Assembly (NCBI GenBank): GCA_963663605.2
Contig: CAXXVF010000002.1
Span: forward strand, 2,852,001 to 2,916,000
Direction: 5' to 3'
Length of the DNA stretch: 64,000 bases
DNA from: Sporobacter sp963663605
GTDB lineage: Bacteria; Bacillota; Clostridia; Oscillospirales; Oscillospiraceae
In this document: piece by piece, positions 44,572 through 53,945 of the stretch
Layout of the letters: the number at the start of each line of letters is the position of its first letter
How positions within the stretch are numbered: the first letter of the stretch is position 1
Made by a program: the position numbers and the translations under genes
Notes under the pieces: generated by a model
What the model was told of the DNA's origin: nothing
Seen by the model: only the letters and a program-made list of their open reading frames with translations
Database searches by the model: none

Positions 44572-46026
44572 ATGGCACTGATGACCGGAACGCAATATAT
44601 AGAGAGTATCCGAAAAATCAAGATGCAGGTTTATATGTTCGGCAAGAAGATTGAAAATCCGGTGGACGATCCCATGCTACGTCCCTCGCTTAACTCCGTC
44701 CGTATGACCTATGATCTTGCCCAAATACCCGAATATCAGGATCTTATGACGGCCGTTTCCCCCTACACCGGAAACCGGATTAACCGCTTTACCCATATCC
44801 ATCAGTCGGCGGATGATCTGATTAAAAAGGTGAAGATGCAGCGGCTGCTGGGGCAAAAGACTGCGGCCTGCTTCCAGCGCTGCGTGGGCATGGACGCCTT
44901 TAACGCGGTATTTTCCACGTCCTATGAGATCGACAAAATTTACGGCACCAGCTATCACGAAAATTTCAAAAAGTTTATGGCGTACTGCCAAGAGAGAGAC
45001 CTCACTGTTGACGGAGCTATGACCGATCCCAAGGGAGACCGTTCTCTGCCGCCGCACAAGCAGGCCGACCCGGACCTATTCCTGCGTGTGGTGGAGCGCC
45101 GTCCTGACGGTATCGTGGTGCGGGGTGCCAAGGCGCACCAGACGGGTATGCTGAATTCCCATGAAGTCATTGTCATGCCCACCATGTCCATGAAGCCGGA
45201 AGATAAGGACTATGCCGTATCCTTCGCCGTGCCTCTTGACAGCAAGGGGCTGTTCATGATCATCGGTCGCCAGAGCTGCGACACCCGCAAGCTGGAAGGT
45301 TCCAATATAGATGTGGGCAACGCCGAGTTCGGAGGCGTTGAAGCGCTAACGATTTTTGACGATGTCTTTGTCCCGAACGACCGTATTTTCCTAAACGGCG
45401 AGTCCAAGTTCGCGGGTATGCTGGTGGAGCGCTTCGCTGGCTATCACCGTCAGAGCTATGGTGGCTGTAAGGTCGGTGTGGGGGATGTGCTCATCGGAGC
45501 CGCCGCAGTAGCCGCTGATTATAATGGTGCGGCTAAGGCCAGCCATATCAAGGACAAGCTTATCGAGATGACGCATCTCAACGAGACCCTGTATGCCTGC
45601 GGCATCGCATGTTCCGCCGAAGGTATCCCTACCGAAAGCGGCAACTACATGATCGATCTCCTGCTGGCCAATGTCTGCAAGCAGAACATTACTCGATTTC
45701 CCTATGAGATTGTCCGTTTGGCCGAGGACATTGCCGGCGGCCTGATGGTTACCGCGCCCTCGGAGGCTGATTTGAGGGACGAGAAACTCGGCCCCTATGT
45801 GGAGAAATATCTGCGCGGTGTCAATACCGTTTCCACCGAGACCCGCCTACGTATCCTGCGGCTGATCGAAAACCTGGCTTTGGGTACCGCTGCTGTGGGT
45901 TACCGTACCGAATCCATGCACGGTGCCGGTTCTCCGCAGGCGCAGCGCGTTATGATTGCCCGCCAGGGAAATCTGGAGCATAAAAAAGAATTGGCCAAAG
46001 CCATTGCAAACATCAAGCAGCAGTGA
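44572..46026 (+). CDS. abfD: 4-Hydroxybutyryl-CoA dehydratase / vinylacetyl-CoA delta-isomerase
   Basis: 484 residues behind TTATGGAGGAAC. Nearly collinear with the Clostridium aminobutyricum enzyme as I recall it (KKVKMQRLLGQKTA, then SYGGCKVGVGDV, ESMHGAGSPQAQR). The [4Fe-4S] ligands are all present: Cys100 and Cys104 (CFQRC), His292 and Cys299 (YHRQSYGGC). A FAD-binding acyl-CoA-dehydrogenase-like core completes it. It dehydrates 4-hydroxybutyryl-CoA to crotonyl-CoA by a ketyl-radical mechanism and is oxygen-sensitive. It is part of the operon with the dehydrogenase and CoA-transferase. Confidence 0.95.
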   Translation: MALMTGTQYIESIRKIKMQVYMFGKKIENPVDDPMLRPSLNSVRMTYDLAQIPEYQDLMTAVSPYTGNRINRFTHIHQSADDLIKKVKMQRLLGQKTAACFQRCVGMDAFNAVFSTSYEIDKIYGTSYHENFKKFMAYCQERDLTVDGAMTDPKGDRSLPPHKQADPDLFLRVVERRPDGIVVRGAKAHQTGMLNSHEVIVMPTMSMKPEDKDYAVSFAVPLDSKGLFMIIGRQSCDTRKLEGSNIDVGNAEFGGVEALTIFDDVFVPNDRIFLNGESKFAGMLVERFAGYHRQSYGGCKVGVGDVLIGAAAVAADYNGAAKASHIKDKLIEMTHLNETLYACGIACSAEGIPTESGNYMIDLLLANVCKQNITRFPYEIVRLAEDIAGGLMVTAPSEADLRDEKLGPYVEKYLRGVNTVSTETRLRILRLIENLALGTAAVGYRTESMHGAGSPQAQRVMIARQGNLEHKKELAKAIANIKQQ

Positions 46027-46037
46027 GGCGCTTTGCT

Positions 46038-46334
46038 ATGCAGGAACCATCCTTGAAAGAAGTAAACCAGGCCATAGATGAGCGGATCCGTCCAAAATTG
46101 GCTCTGCACGGCGGCGATGTCAGGATTGTTGAATTAATAGGCGGCACTTTAAAAGTCCGGATGCTGGGCAGGTGCAGCGGCTGTCCCTCCGCCTCTTTAA
46201 CGGCAGAATTACTCATCGAGTCGGAGCTGAAAGAAATATTTCCTAACCTGAAGCAGGTGATATTAGTGAGCGGTGTCAGTGACAGTCTTCTGGCAGAGGC
46301 CTCGAAACTGCTTGCTGAAAATTCCGTGTCTTAA
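46038..46334 (+). CDS. NifU C-terminal-domain (Nfu-type) Fe-S carrier protein
   Basis: 98 residues; the ATG at 46038 follows GTGAGG, 11 bases after the dehydratase stop. It has VNQAIDERIRPKLALHGGDV and the paired cysteines in GRCSGCPSASLT, as in Nfu/NifU C-terminal domains that hold a transient [4Fe-4S] cluster. Its position directly behind the Fe-S dehydratase suggests it loads that enzyme's cluster. A dedicated carrier in a catabolic operon is uncommon. Confidence 0.88.
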   Translation: MQEPSLKEVNQAIDERIRPKLALHGGDVRIVELIGGTLKVRMLGRCSGCPSASLTAELLIESELKEIFPNLKQVILVSGVSDSLLAEASKLLAENSVS

Positions 46335-46386
46335 AATTGTGAAAATGGCATTTTTAATGCTATTAAAAAAACATAGGAGGACAATC

Positions 46387-47628
46387 ATGAAAAAAGCAAT
46401 TTCAATTTTGTTGGCATTACTCTTGGTCTTTACACTCTTCGCATGCACCAACAAAGATGCCGAAACCACGGATGCCGAATCAGCGGGCACGTCGGAAGAA
46501 GCATCTGCCACGTCAGAAGATGCGTCTGCCACGTCAGAAGATGCGTCTGTTGAGACGGGAGAAGATTCCGAGACTCCCGCCGCGCTTGAAGACATTACAG
46601 TCAACGCCGATCTGGTCGGATATTTTGAGGATGGCATCGACCCACAATCGAGAAGAACGTACAATTTCATTAATATGTATCCGTTGACACTGGACCTATA
46701 TGTTTACGCAACGGAATGTCTGGAGGAATACGCCGAGCGGCTGAACTACACGGTCACAACGTCAACAACTGAGAACGATTTCGACATGTACATCCAGAAT
46801 ATCGAGATATTCGCGCAAGAGGGAGATGTTGACGGGTTCATTATTGTCATTGACGTCAGTACGTCCGACCGCATCAAGGAAGTTTTGGATGAAACAGGCA
46901 TTCCTTACATTGCTTGGTGCAACTCGGTAAGAGACGAGAACGGCAGCAATATCGTTCCCTGTATTGGTCTTGATCATTATGGGGCCTCCAAGTTAACGAT
47001 GGAGTGGCTCTATGACAATTACAAAACATACTGGGGCGATATCGACACCTCAAAGATCGCGCTACTGAATACGAATTCCTCCACGAACCCCGATCTCAAC
47101 AGCCGTGCCGTTGCCGCTGAAGAAACGTTCAATGCGCTCATCCCCGATAACGCCGGTGTCTTTGAAGTAGACATCGTGTCTGACTACACGATGGAAAACG
47201 CTTATAACAAAGCGTCTCCGATTTTCACGGCGAATCCTGATATTGAGTATTGGTTCAGTACGAACACCATTGACATATTTGCAGGGGGTGTCGCCCGTGC
47301 CGCAGAAGCGCTGGGCATCGATGACAATGTACTGGCCGTCTGTGTTGGACAAAGTGCTCTGGTCAAAGAATGGGACGAAGCGGGTTATGACGGTTGCTGG
47401 GCAGCTTGCTATGCGGTCAGCAACTATACTCAGGTGGTGCCCGCCGCCAGCGCACTCGTTGCGATTATTGACGGCAAAGCAACCTGGGATACCCTGTGGA
47501 CGGCCCAAAGAGCGGAAGGTGACCTGTACACGTTCCTTGCCGCACCGGGCGACGTAGTCTCAATTGATACCTATAAGGATTGGCATAACAAGTACGCGGA
47601 GGCAATTGGTCAACCATTGCCGTACTAA
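46387..47628 (+). CDS. Ribose-type ABC substrate-binding lipoprotein (paralogue B), without its own permease
   Basis: 413 residues, ATG behind ATAGGAGGAC. The lipobox is TLFAC. A linker contains two perfect and one partial copies of a 7-residue repeat (ATSEDAS). The mature part matches the 28080 protein: GYFEDGIDPQSRRTYNF, YIQNIEIFAQEGDVDGFIIV, IPYIAWCNSVRDENGS. No permease or ATPase gene is in this module, so it may deliver to the fusion transporter at 30.6-34.4 kb or sense a ligand. Location between the Nfu-type gene and the CoA-transferase gene ties it to 4-hydroxybutyrate or a precursor. Confidence 0.87.
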   Translation: MKKAISILLALLLVFTLFACTNKDAETTDAESAGTSEEASATSEDASATSEDASVETGEDSETPAALEDITVNADLVGYFEDGIDPQSRRTYNFINMYPLTLDLYVYATECLEEYAERLNYTVTTSTTENDFDMYIQNIEIFAQEGDVDGFIIVIDVSTSDRIKEVLDETGIPYIAWCNSVRDENGSNIVPCIGLDHYGASKLTMEWLYDNYKTYWGDIDTSKIALLNTNSSTNPDLNSRAVAAEETFNALIPDNAGVFEVDIVSDYTMENAYNKASPIFTANPDIEYWFSTNTIDIFAGGVARAAEALGIDDNVLAVCVGQSALVKEWDEAGYDGCWAACYAVSNYTQVVPAASALVAIIDGKATWDTLWTAQRAEGDLYTFLAAPGDVVSIDTYKDWHNKYAEAIGQPLPY

Positions 47629-47760
47629 GCACAAGGAAGCCGATATGGATGGCCGCCCCGTAATCGGGAACCGTGACTGTTCCTACTTAAGCAGCCGGGT
47701 AACGCAAAATAGATTGAATCCGGCAATGCGACTATCCTGAATTGCGCTGACTTATGAAAC

Positions 47761-47819
47761 GGAAACGCAGGCTGACGTGAATGCAATAAATTCGCAACCG
47801 CCTTGCAGCCTGCGTTTCC
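47761..47819 (+). promoter_or_regulatory. Long hairpin between binding-protein and CoA-transferase genes
   Basis: GGAAACGCAGGCTG pairs perfectly with CAGCCTGCGTTTCC (14 bp) around a 31-base loop. No T-run follows. The 295-base gap also separates two parts of the operon, so this may set relative expression or protect the 3' end of the binding-protein message. Confidence 0.6.
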
Positions 47820-47923
47820 AAGGTTGTACATATAAAAACATAGAGGAATACAGCGTCGAGATGTTTCGTAAACTGCGTTGACCAACCTGGCGGAGAATGC
47901 AATCGAGTACAAGGAGAAAGCAA

Positions 47924-49231
47924 ATGGATTGGAAAGAAGCTTATCGGTTGAAACTAGCAACTGCCGATGAGGCTGTGAAGCATATAAAATCCGGGGACCG
48001 TGTTGTCATCACCCATGCCACAGGCGAGCCTGCCATTTTATGTGATGCTATGGTAAAAAACGCAAAGGCATACGAAGATGTAGAGATTGTGCATATGGTA
48101 TCCATGGGAAAAGCGGAATACTGCAGCCCGGAGATGTCGGCACATTTTCGGCATAACAGCTTGTTTTTGGGCAGTTATACCCGTCAGGCCATTGCGGACG
48201 GCCGAGGGGATTACACCCCTGTTTATTTTTCGGAAATTCCGGAGCTTCTGAAAACAAAACTCCATCCAAATGTGGTACTGCTGCAGTTAAGCCCTCCTGA
48301 TGAACATGGTTTTTGCAGTTATGGTGTTTCCGTCGATTATACAAAACCCGCCGCCGAATGCGCTGATGTGCTGATCGCGCAGATCAATCCGCAAATGCCC
48401 CGTACCATGGGCAGTTATATCCACATCAATGATATTGATTATATCGTAGAGGCAGATACGCCTGTTATCGAGCTGGCGCCGCCGAATATTGGAGAGGTAG
48501 AACGCGCGATTGGCGAGAATATTGCAGCACTTGTTAAGGACGGAGACTGTCTGCAGTTGGGAATCGGCGCCATACCCGACTCCGTTCTGCTGTTTTTGAA
48601 AGATAAGCATGACTTGGGCATCCACTCTGAGATGTTTTCCGACGGCGTCGTAGAACTAGTTGAAGAAGGTGTCGTGACCAATAAACGCAAATCCATTCAC
48701 AAAGGAAAGTGCGTAGCGACATTTTTGATGGGAACACGAAGACTTTATGATTATGTAAATAACAATCCTGCCGTGGAAATGCTGCCGGTAGACTATGTGA
48801 ACGACCCGCGGGTCATATGCCAGAACGATAACGTGGTTTCGATCAATTCATGCGTTCAGGTTGACCTGATGGGACAAGTGGTTTCGACCTGCGTAGGTTT
48901 GAAACAGATTTCCGGCGTTGGCGGTCAGGTGGATTTTGCCCGTGGTGCCAACATGAGCCGGGGCGGACGGACCATTATGGCCATGCCCTCCACAGCTCGC
49001 GGAGGGACAATTTCCAAGATTGTTCCCCTCGTTGATGAGGGTGCCGCCGTAACCACCTCCCGATATGATGTTAACTATGTGGTAACCGAGCACGGTATCG
49101 CACAGCTTAAAGGCAAAACGCTCAAAGAGCGCGCTAAAGAGCTGATATCAATTGCGCATCCGGATTTCCGCTCAGCATTGGCGGAAGAATATGAAAACCG
49201 TTTTCACTGCAAGTATTGCTTCGGATGTTAG
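47924..49231 (+). CDS. 4-Hydroxybutyrate CoA-transferase
   Basis: 435 residues from MDWKEAYRLKLATADEAV behind AAGGAG; an in-frame ATG 27 bases earlier lacks a site. It matches the Clostridium aminobutyricum AbfT family: LQLGIGAIPDSVL, then GIHSEMFSDGVVEL with the catalytic glutamate, FSG-type GVGGQVDFARGANMS and AHPDFRSALAEEYE at the end. It transfers CoA from acetyl-CoA (or a similar donor) to 4-hydroxybutyrate. The C-terminus has an unusual cysteine cluster (HCKYCFGC). The product is the substrate of the dehydratase encoded at 44572. Confidence 0.9.
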   Translation: MDWKEAYRLKLATADEAVKHIKSGDRVVITHATGEPAILCDAMVKNAKAYEDVEIVHMVSMGKAEYCSPEMSAHFRHNSLFLGSYTRQAIADGRGDYTPVYFSEIPELLKTKLHPNVVLLQLSPPDEHGFCSYGVSVDYTKPAAECADVLIAQINPQMPRTMGSYIHINDIDYIVEADTPVIELAPPNIGEVERAIGENIAALVKDGDCLQLGIGAIPDSVLLFLKDKHDLGIHSEMFSDGVVELVEEGVVTNKRKSIHKGKCVATFLMGTRRLYDYVNNNPAVEMLPVDYVNDPRVICQNDNVVSINSCVQVDLMGQVVSTCVGLKQISGVGGQVDFARGANMSRGGRTIMAMPSTARGGTISKIVPLVDEGAAVTTSRYDVNYVVTEHGIAQLKGKTLKERAKELISIAHPDFRSALAEEYENRFHCKYCFGC

Positions 49232-49252
49232 GTTTCCCTGGAGGTCAAATAA

Positions 49253-50212
49253 ATGAGTCCTAAGAAAGTAAATAAGGATTTGGTGAAAAAGTTATACACG
49301 GTTATGTACCGGACGCGCCGCTTTGAGGAGGCCGTTTTTGAGTTTTACAAACGGGGCCTTATGCCCGGACTGGCACATCTGTATCTTGGCGAAGAGGCGG
49401 TTGCCGCCGGCGCGTGCGCGGCTTTACGAAAGGAAGATTATATCGGCTCAACCCACCGTGGACACGGTCATCTTGTAGCCCGCGGCGCAGACCTCAAGCG
49501 TATGATGGCGGAAATACTGGGGAAAGAAGCCGGGTACTCCAAGGGCAAGGGCGGCTCCATGCACATCATGGCCATGGATATTGGCATTCTGGGCGCAAAC
49601 GGTATTGTGGGCGGAGAGATCCCTATTGCCACCGGAGCGGCCTACTCCGCTAAATTACGGGGCACCGAGCAGGTTGCGTTGGCCTTTTTCGGAGAATCCG
49701 CCTCCAACGAGGGAACGTTCCATGAGTCCGTCAATATGGCCGCCGCCTGGGGCCTGCCGATAATTTATATCATTGAAAACAATCTTTACGGCATTTCGGT
49801 GGACATCCGTAAAGTCACCAAAGAGCATGACCTTTACAAACGCGCAGAAGGCTATGGCGTTTCCGGCGTTTGTGTGGACGGCAACGATGCGCTTGCCGTA
49901 TATGACGCTGTACAAACCGCTGTGGGGCGAGCCCGCAGGGGGGAGGGCCCCAGCCTTCTTGAATGCAAGACTTACCGCTGGCAAGGCCATCATGTCGGTG
50001 ACCCGGGCGATTACCGTCCCGCGGAAGAAGTGGCAGACTGGAAAGCGCGGGAACCGATTGGACAGCTGGAGAAAAAGGGCCTCCTGACCAATGATGAGAT
50101 CAGGGAGATACGGGATATGGTGGATGCCGAAATCAACGCGGCCTGCGCGTTTGCTGAGAATAGCCCCTATCCCGACGAAAATGAGGCGTATACTGATGTC
50201 TTTGTGGATTGA
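49253..50212 (+). CDS. Thiamine-diphosphate dehydrogenase E1 alpha subunit (acetoin-dehydrogenase type)
   Basis: 319 residues behind CTGGAGGTC. Residues THRGHGHLVARGAD, KGKGGSMHIMAMD and the ThDP motif GESASNEGTFHESVNMAAAW to ENNLYG identify an E1 alpha of the AcoA/PdhA type; size and lack of a long N-terminus favour the acetoin type. With E1 beta it decarboxylates or cleaves a 2-oxo acid or acetoin and acylates the lipoyl group of E2. The whole complex follows in order. The exact substrate is not fixed by the sequence. Confidence 0.9.
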   Translation: MSPKKVNKDLVKKLYTVMYRTRRFEEAVFEFYKRGLMPGLAHLYLGEEAVAAGACAALRKEDYIGSTHRGHGHLVARGADLKRMMAEILGKEAGYSKGKGGSMHIMAMDIGILGANGIVGGEIPIATGAAYSAKLRGTEQVALAFFGESASNEGTFHESVNMAAAWGLPIIYIIENNLYGISVDIRKVTKEHDLYKRAEGYGVSGVCVDGNDALAVYDAVQTAVGRARRGEGPSLLECKTYRWQGHHVGDPGDYRPAEEVADWKAREPIGQLEKKGLLTNDEIREIRDMVDAEINAACAFAENSPYPDENEAYTDVFVD

Positions 50213-50241
50213 GTCCACATTTAGTATTTGAGGTTATAAAG

Positions 50242-51222
50242 ATGCGAGAATTGATGGTTCGAGACGCGGTCCGCGAGGCGCTGGATGAGGAAATGGCCCG
50301 CGATGACCGAGTGTTTCTAATGGGTGAAGATATCGGCGTAATTGGCGGCAACTTTAAGTGTACTGTCGGCTTGATGAAGAAATATGGCGATATGCGTGTT
50401 AAGGACACGCCCATATCCGAGCAGGGCTTTGTCGGTATGGGCGTCGGCGCTGCCCTGACCGGCATGCGTCCCGTGATCGAGCTGATGTTTGCTGACTTCA
50501 TGATGGTCTGCGGCGATCAGCTGTTCAACCAAATGGCCAAGATTACATACATGTCCGGCGGACAGTGCAGCGTACCCATGGTTGTGCGCATGCCTTTGGG
50601 CGGCGGCCGCTCCTCGGCTGCGCAGCACTCCCAGAGCATTCATGTCTGGGCCGCGCATATACCTGGGGTAAAAGTCGTTCTGCCTTCCACCGCCGGTGAA
50701 GCAAAAGGGCTTTTAAAGACCGCTGTCCGCGATAACAACCCCGTCATATTTTTTGAGCACAAAATGCTCTACACCACGAAATTTAACGATGTGCCCGAGG
50801 CCGACGCGGACGTGTGCATCCCCTTCGGCAAAGCGCGCATGGTAACGGAGGGCGACGATATCACTGTGGTCGCCAGCTCCATGATGACCATTAAGGCAGA
50901 GAGTGCCGTTAAAAAGCTTCAGAACGAAGGTATCGGCATCGACCTTATCGATCTGCGCACGATCGTGCCTCTGGATACCGAGACGATCATCACATCCGTT
51001 AAAAAGACCGGAAAACTGCTTATCGTGGATGAGGGACATATTAGCTTCGGTATCAGTGGCGAAATTGCGCTGCGCATTATGCCTGACGTTTTTTATGACC
51101 TGGAGGCGCCCGTCGGGCGTCTGGGCACTGCCGATGTTCCTCTGCCATTCAGCCCGGCGCTGGAGTTCCCCATCATCCCGGATGAAGAGAAGATCGTTGA
51201 TAAAATTCGGGAAATGGTATGA
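50242..51222 (+). CDS. Thiamine-diphosphate dehydrogenase E1 beta subunit
   Basis: 326 residues from MRELMVRDAVREALDEEMAR, with TTTGAGG upstream; an earlier in-frame start at 50209 would overlap the E1 alpha gene. Typical AcoB/PdhB motifs: VFLMGEDIGVIGG, DTPISEQGFVGMGVGAAL, GGGRSSAAQHSQS and IDLIDLRTIVPLD. Forms the alpha2beta2 E1 with the preceding product. Ends 16 bases before the E2 start. Confidence 0.92.
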   Translation: MRELMVRDAVREALDEEMARDDRVFLMGEDIGVIGGNFKCTVGLMKKYGDMRVKDTPISEQGFVGMGVGAALTGMRPVIELMFADFMMVCGDQLFNQMAKITYMSGGQCSVPMVVRMPLGGGRSSAAQHSQSIHVWAAHIPGVKVVLPSTAGEAKGLLKTAVRDNNPVIFFEHKMLYTTKFNDVPEADADVCIPFGKARMVTEGDDITVVASSMMTIKAESAVKKLQNEGIGIDLIDLRTIVPLDTETIITSVKKTGKLLIVDEGHISFGISGEIALRIMPDVFYDLEAPVGRLGTADVPLPFSPALEFPIIPDEEKIVDKIREMV

Positions 51223-51238
51223 AGGAGGAATTGTTTTA

Positions 51239-52549
51239 ATGGCAGAAGTTATCATTATGCCCAAGCTGGGGTTCAATATGAGCGAGGGACAGTTGGTGAA
51301 GTGGCATAAGAAGGTGGGCGACAGCATCACTAAAGGCGAGGTTATTTTCGAGATCAATACCGACAAGACCACTATGCCGGTCGAGGCCACCGTCGACGGT
51401 GTGTTGCTCAAGATAATGCTGGAAGAAGGTGCCTTTGCGGACGTCTTCACGCCTATCGCCGTTATCGGTCAGCCAGGTGAAGATGCCGAAACGGCTATTG
51501 CCGCCGACGGTGGAAGAGCAGCGGCGGACCGTTCAGTTTCCGCACTTGAAGCGCCGCCTGCCGGTGCGCCTGTTGAACCTGCGGAAATCAAAGCAATAAA
51601 ACTTACCCCAAAGGCCAAAAAGCTCGTTGCTGAAGAAGACATCCATACCGCTTGTCTTGCCGGGATAAAGGGTACTGGATATCAGGGCGGAATCACAGCC
51701 GGGGATATCAAAGCATCTCCGCTGGCCAAAAAGGCCGCCGGGAATCTGGGCGTGGAGCTGATGCAGGTGGAGGGAAGCGGCGTGAGAGGCAAGATCATGA
51801 AGGCGGACGTTATGTCAGCCGCCCATGCTGCCGCACCCGTTGAAAATGACCGGAAGGTCCTGGAGGTCAAGCCATACAAGGGAACCCGCAGGATTATCGG
51901 TGAAAAGCTGTCGCAAAGCAAATACACCGCCCCGCACCTCTATTTTACCGACAGCGTGGATACCACCAATATGACAGCTTTCAGGAAGCTGATCAACGAG
52001 ACTGGAGAGGCTAAGATTGCGGTTTCAGACCTGCTGACAATGGCGGCCGCCAAAGCTATCCTCAAATATCCTATCATCAATTCCTCACTTGTCGACGGCC
52101 GGATTATCACATACAGGAGCGCCAATATCGGCACCGCCGTGGCTGGAAAAAACGGCCTTGTAGTCCCTGTGATCAGGGATGTGCAGGAAAAAAGCCTTGC
52201 CGACGTGGCTGCCGAGAGCAGGGATCTGGTGGCACGTGCAAGGGGAGGACGGCTTGCCCCCGGCGAATACAGCGGCGGGACGTTCACTATATCCAATCTG
52301 GGGATGTTCGGTATCGAAAACTTTACCGCGATTATCAATGCGCCTGAGGCCGCTATTCTTGCCGTCAGTTCCGTGCGCAAGACCCCCGTGGTGGTTGCCG
52401 GAGAAAACGGCGGGGACAGCATTGTCATCCGGCCCATGATGAACATCCAGCTGTCGGTGGATCACCGTATTATAGACGGTCTGGATGCCGCCCGGTTCGT
52501 GGGCTGTATGAAGGATCTGCTTGAAAACCCGATTAAGATCCTGGTCTGA
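51239..52549 (+). CDS. Dihydrolipoamide acyltransferase (E2)
   Basis: 436 residues behind GAAGGAGG. An N-terminal lipoyl domain with the lipoylated lysine in EINTDKTTMPVEA, an Ala/Pro linker, two segments resembling peripheral-subunit-binding domains (LTPKAKKLVAEEDI at about residue 120 and SPLAKKAAGNLGVEL at about 160), then the catalytic domain with SVDHRIIDG (HxxxDG). The doubled binding-domain-like segment is a little unusual. It carries the acyl group from E1 to CoA. The lipoate ligase gene at 57766 probably serves it. Confidence 0.92.
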   Translation: MAEVIIMPKLGFNMSEGQLVKWHKKVGDSITKGEVIFEINTDKTTMPVEATVDGVLLKIMLEEGAFADVFTPIAVIGQPGEDAETAIAADGGRAAADRSVSALEAPPAGAPVEPAEIKAIKLTPKAKKLVAEEDIHTACLAGIKGTGYQGGITAGDIKASPLAKKAAGNLGVELMQVEGSGVRGKIMKADVMSAAHAAAPVENDRKVLEVKPYKGTRRIIGEKLSQSKYTAPHLYFTDSVDTTNMTAFRKLINETGEAKIAVSDLLTMAAAKAILKYPIINSSLVDGRIITYRSANIGTAVAGKNGLVVPVIRDVQEKSLADVAAESRDLVARARGGRLAPGEYSGGTFTISNLGMFGIENFTAIINAPEAAILAVSSVRKTPVVVAGENGGDSIVIRPMMNIQLSVDHRIIDGLDAARFVGCMKDLLENPIKILV

Positions 52550-52562
52550 GGAGGATGATTAC

Positions 52563-53945
52563 ATGGTAGACAGTTACGATTATGAAATCGTTGTCATCGG
52601 CGCCGGCCCCGGCGGCTATGTGGCCGCCATCAAGGCCGCGCAGGAAGGCAAACGCACCTGCATCATTGAATCCGCGCGTTTCGGCGGTACCTGTCTCAAC
52701 GAGGGGTGCATCCCAACTAAAGTTTTCATCAAGACCGCCAACGTCAGCGATGAAATAAAAGCAGCTGCTGACTTTGCCGTGGAGGGCGTTGACCCCTCGA
52801 AGATTACAGTGTCCATGACCGGGATTCAGGATCGCAAAAATGTGGTTGTCAATCAACTGGTGAACGGCGTTAAAGGGTTGCTGCGCAGCAACAGGGTAGC
52901 CGTCATCAACGGACATGCCGCCTTTCTCGATGCCCATACCGTAATCGTGGACGAGAAAAAAGTCACCTCTGAGTATTTTATTATTGCAAGCGGTTCCAAT
53001 GCGCTGATTCCCGGCTTTATTGCCTATGAAGGCGTTAACCACATCATTACCAGCAAGGAAGCGCTGGATTTGGAGCATGCACCGCAGACCATCGCCATCA
53101 TCGGAGGCGGCGCTATCGGTGTGGAATTTGCATATCTGTTCAATAAACTGGGCAGCCAGGTTGCTGTTTTCGAGCTTATGGATCACATTCTTCCCGCGGT
53201 CGACCCGGAGGTTGCAGGGATGGCGCAAAAGCGTTTGGAAAAGGACGGCGTTAAATTCTGCCTAGGTGTGAAGGTGAAAAAGATTAAGGACGACTGCGTC
53301 TATTACGAGTCGGACGGCAGGGAGAATCTTCATCCCGCCGAAGTAATCCTGATGGCTGTAGGGCGCGCCCCTAATACCGACGGGCTTGGTGCAGAAAAAC
53401 TGGGTCTGGAATTTAATCAGAAGGCCATCCGGACAAACAACCGTCTGCAGACGAATCTCTCCAATATCTATGCCATCGGTGACGTAAACGGTAGAGCAAT
53501 GCTGGCGCATACCGCTTCCCGCGAAGGCATCGTGGCTGTCCAAAACATCTGCGGGACTTTTGCCGAAATGAATTATGAGCGCATTCCTTCCTGTATCTAT
53601 ACGGAACCGGAAATCGCCTGCATCGGATTTACCGAAGTTCAGGCGAAGGAGAAATGCAAAAACACTCAAATAGGCAAATTCCCCATGACGGCTAACGGCA
53701 AGTCCCTAATAGAAAGGGATACGTACGGCGTTATAAAAGTGATTCTGGACGGCGACCTGAATGAAATACTGGGCGTACACCTTTATGGTAAGCACGCCAC
53801 CGATATGATTGGGGAGATTTCCGTAGCCATGGCCGGCGAACTGACGGCCGATGAGATTATCGCGACCGTCCATCCCCATCCCACGATCAGCGAATCAATT
53901 CCAGAGGCGTTTATGATCGCCGGCGGCAAGGCAATCCACTGCTGA
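52563..53945 (+). CDS. Dihydrolipoyl dehydrogenase (E3)
   Basis: 460 residues, ATG behind GAGGAGGATG. FAD fold VVIGAGPGGYVAAIKAAQ, redox disulfide GGTCLNEGCIPTK, NAD fold IAIIGGGAIGVEFAYLF, and the C-terminal His-Glu pair in VHPHPTISESIPEAF. It reoxidises dihydrolipoamide of E2 with NAD+. It ends the E1-E2-E3 series; a 380-base gap follows. Confidence 0.94.
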   Translation: MVDSYDYEIVVIGAGPGGYVAAIKAAQEGKRTCIIESARFGGTCLNEGCIPTKVFIKTANVSDEIKAAADFAVEGVDPSKITVSMTGIQDRKNVVVNQLVNGVKGLLRSNRVAVINGHAAFLDAHTVIVDEKKVTSEYFIIASGSNALIPGFIAYEGVNHIITSKEALDLEHAPQTIAIIGGGAIGVEFAYLFNKLGSQVAVFELMDHILPAVDPEVAGMAQKRLEKDGVKFCLGVKVKKIKDDCVYYESDGRENLHPAEVILMAVGRAPNTDGLGAEKLGLEFNQKAIRTNNRLQTNLSNIYAIGDVNGRAMLAHTASREGIVAVQNICGTFAEMNYERIPSCIYTEPEIACIGFTEVQAKEKCKNTQIGKFPMTANGKSLIERDTYGVIKVILDGDLNEILGVHLYGKHATDMIGEISVAMAGELTADEIIATVHPHPTISESIPEAFMIAGGKAIHC

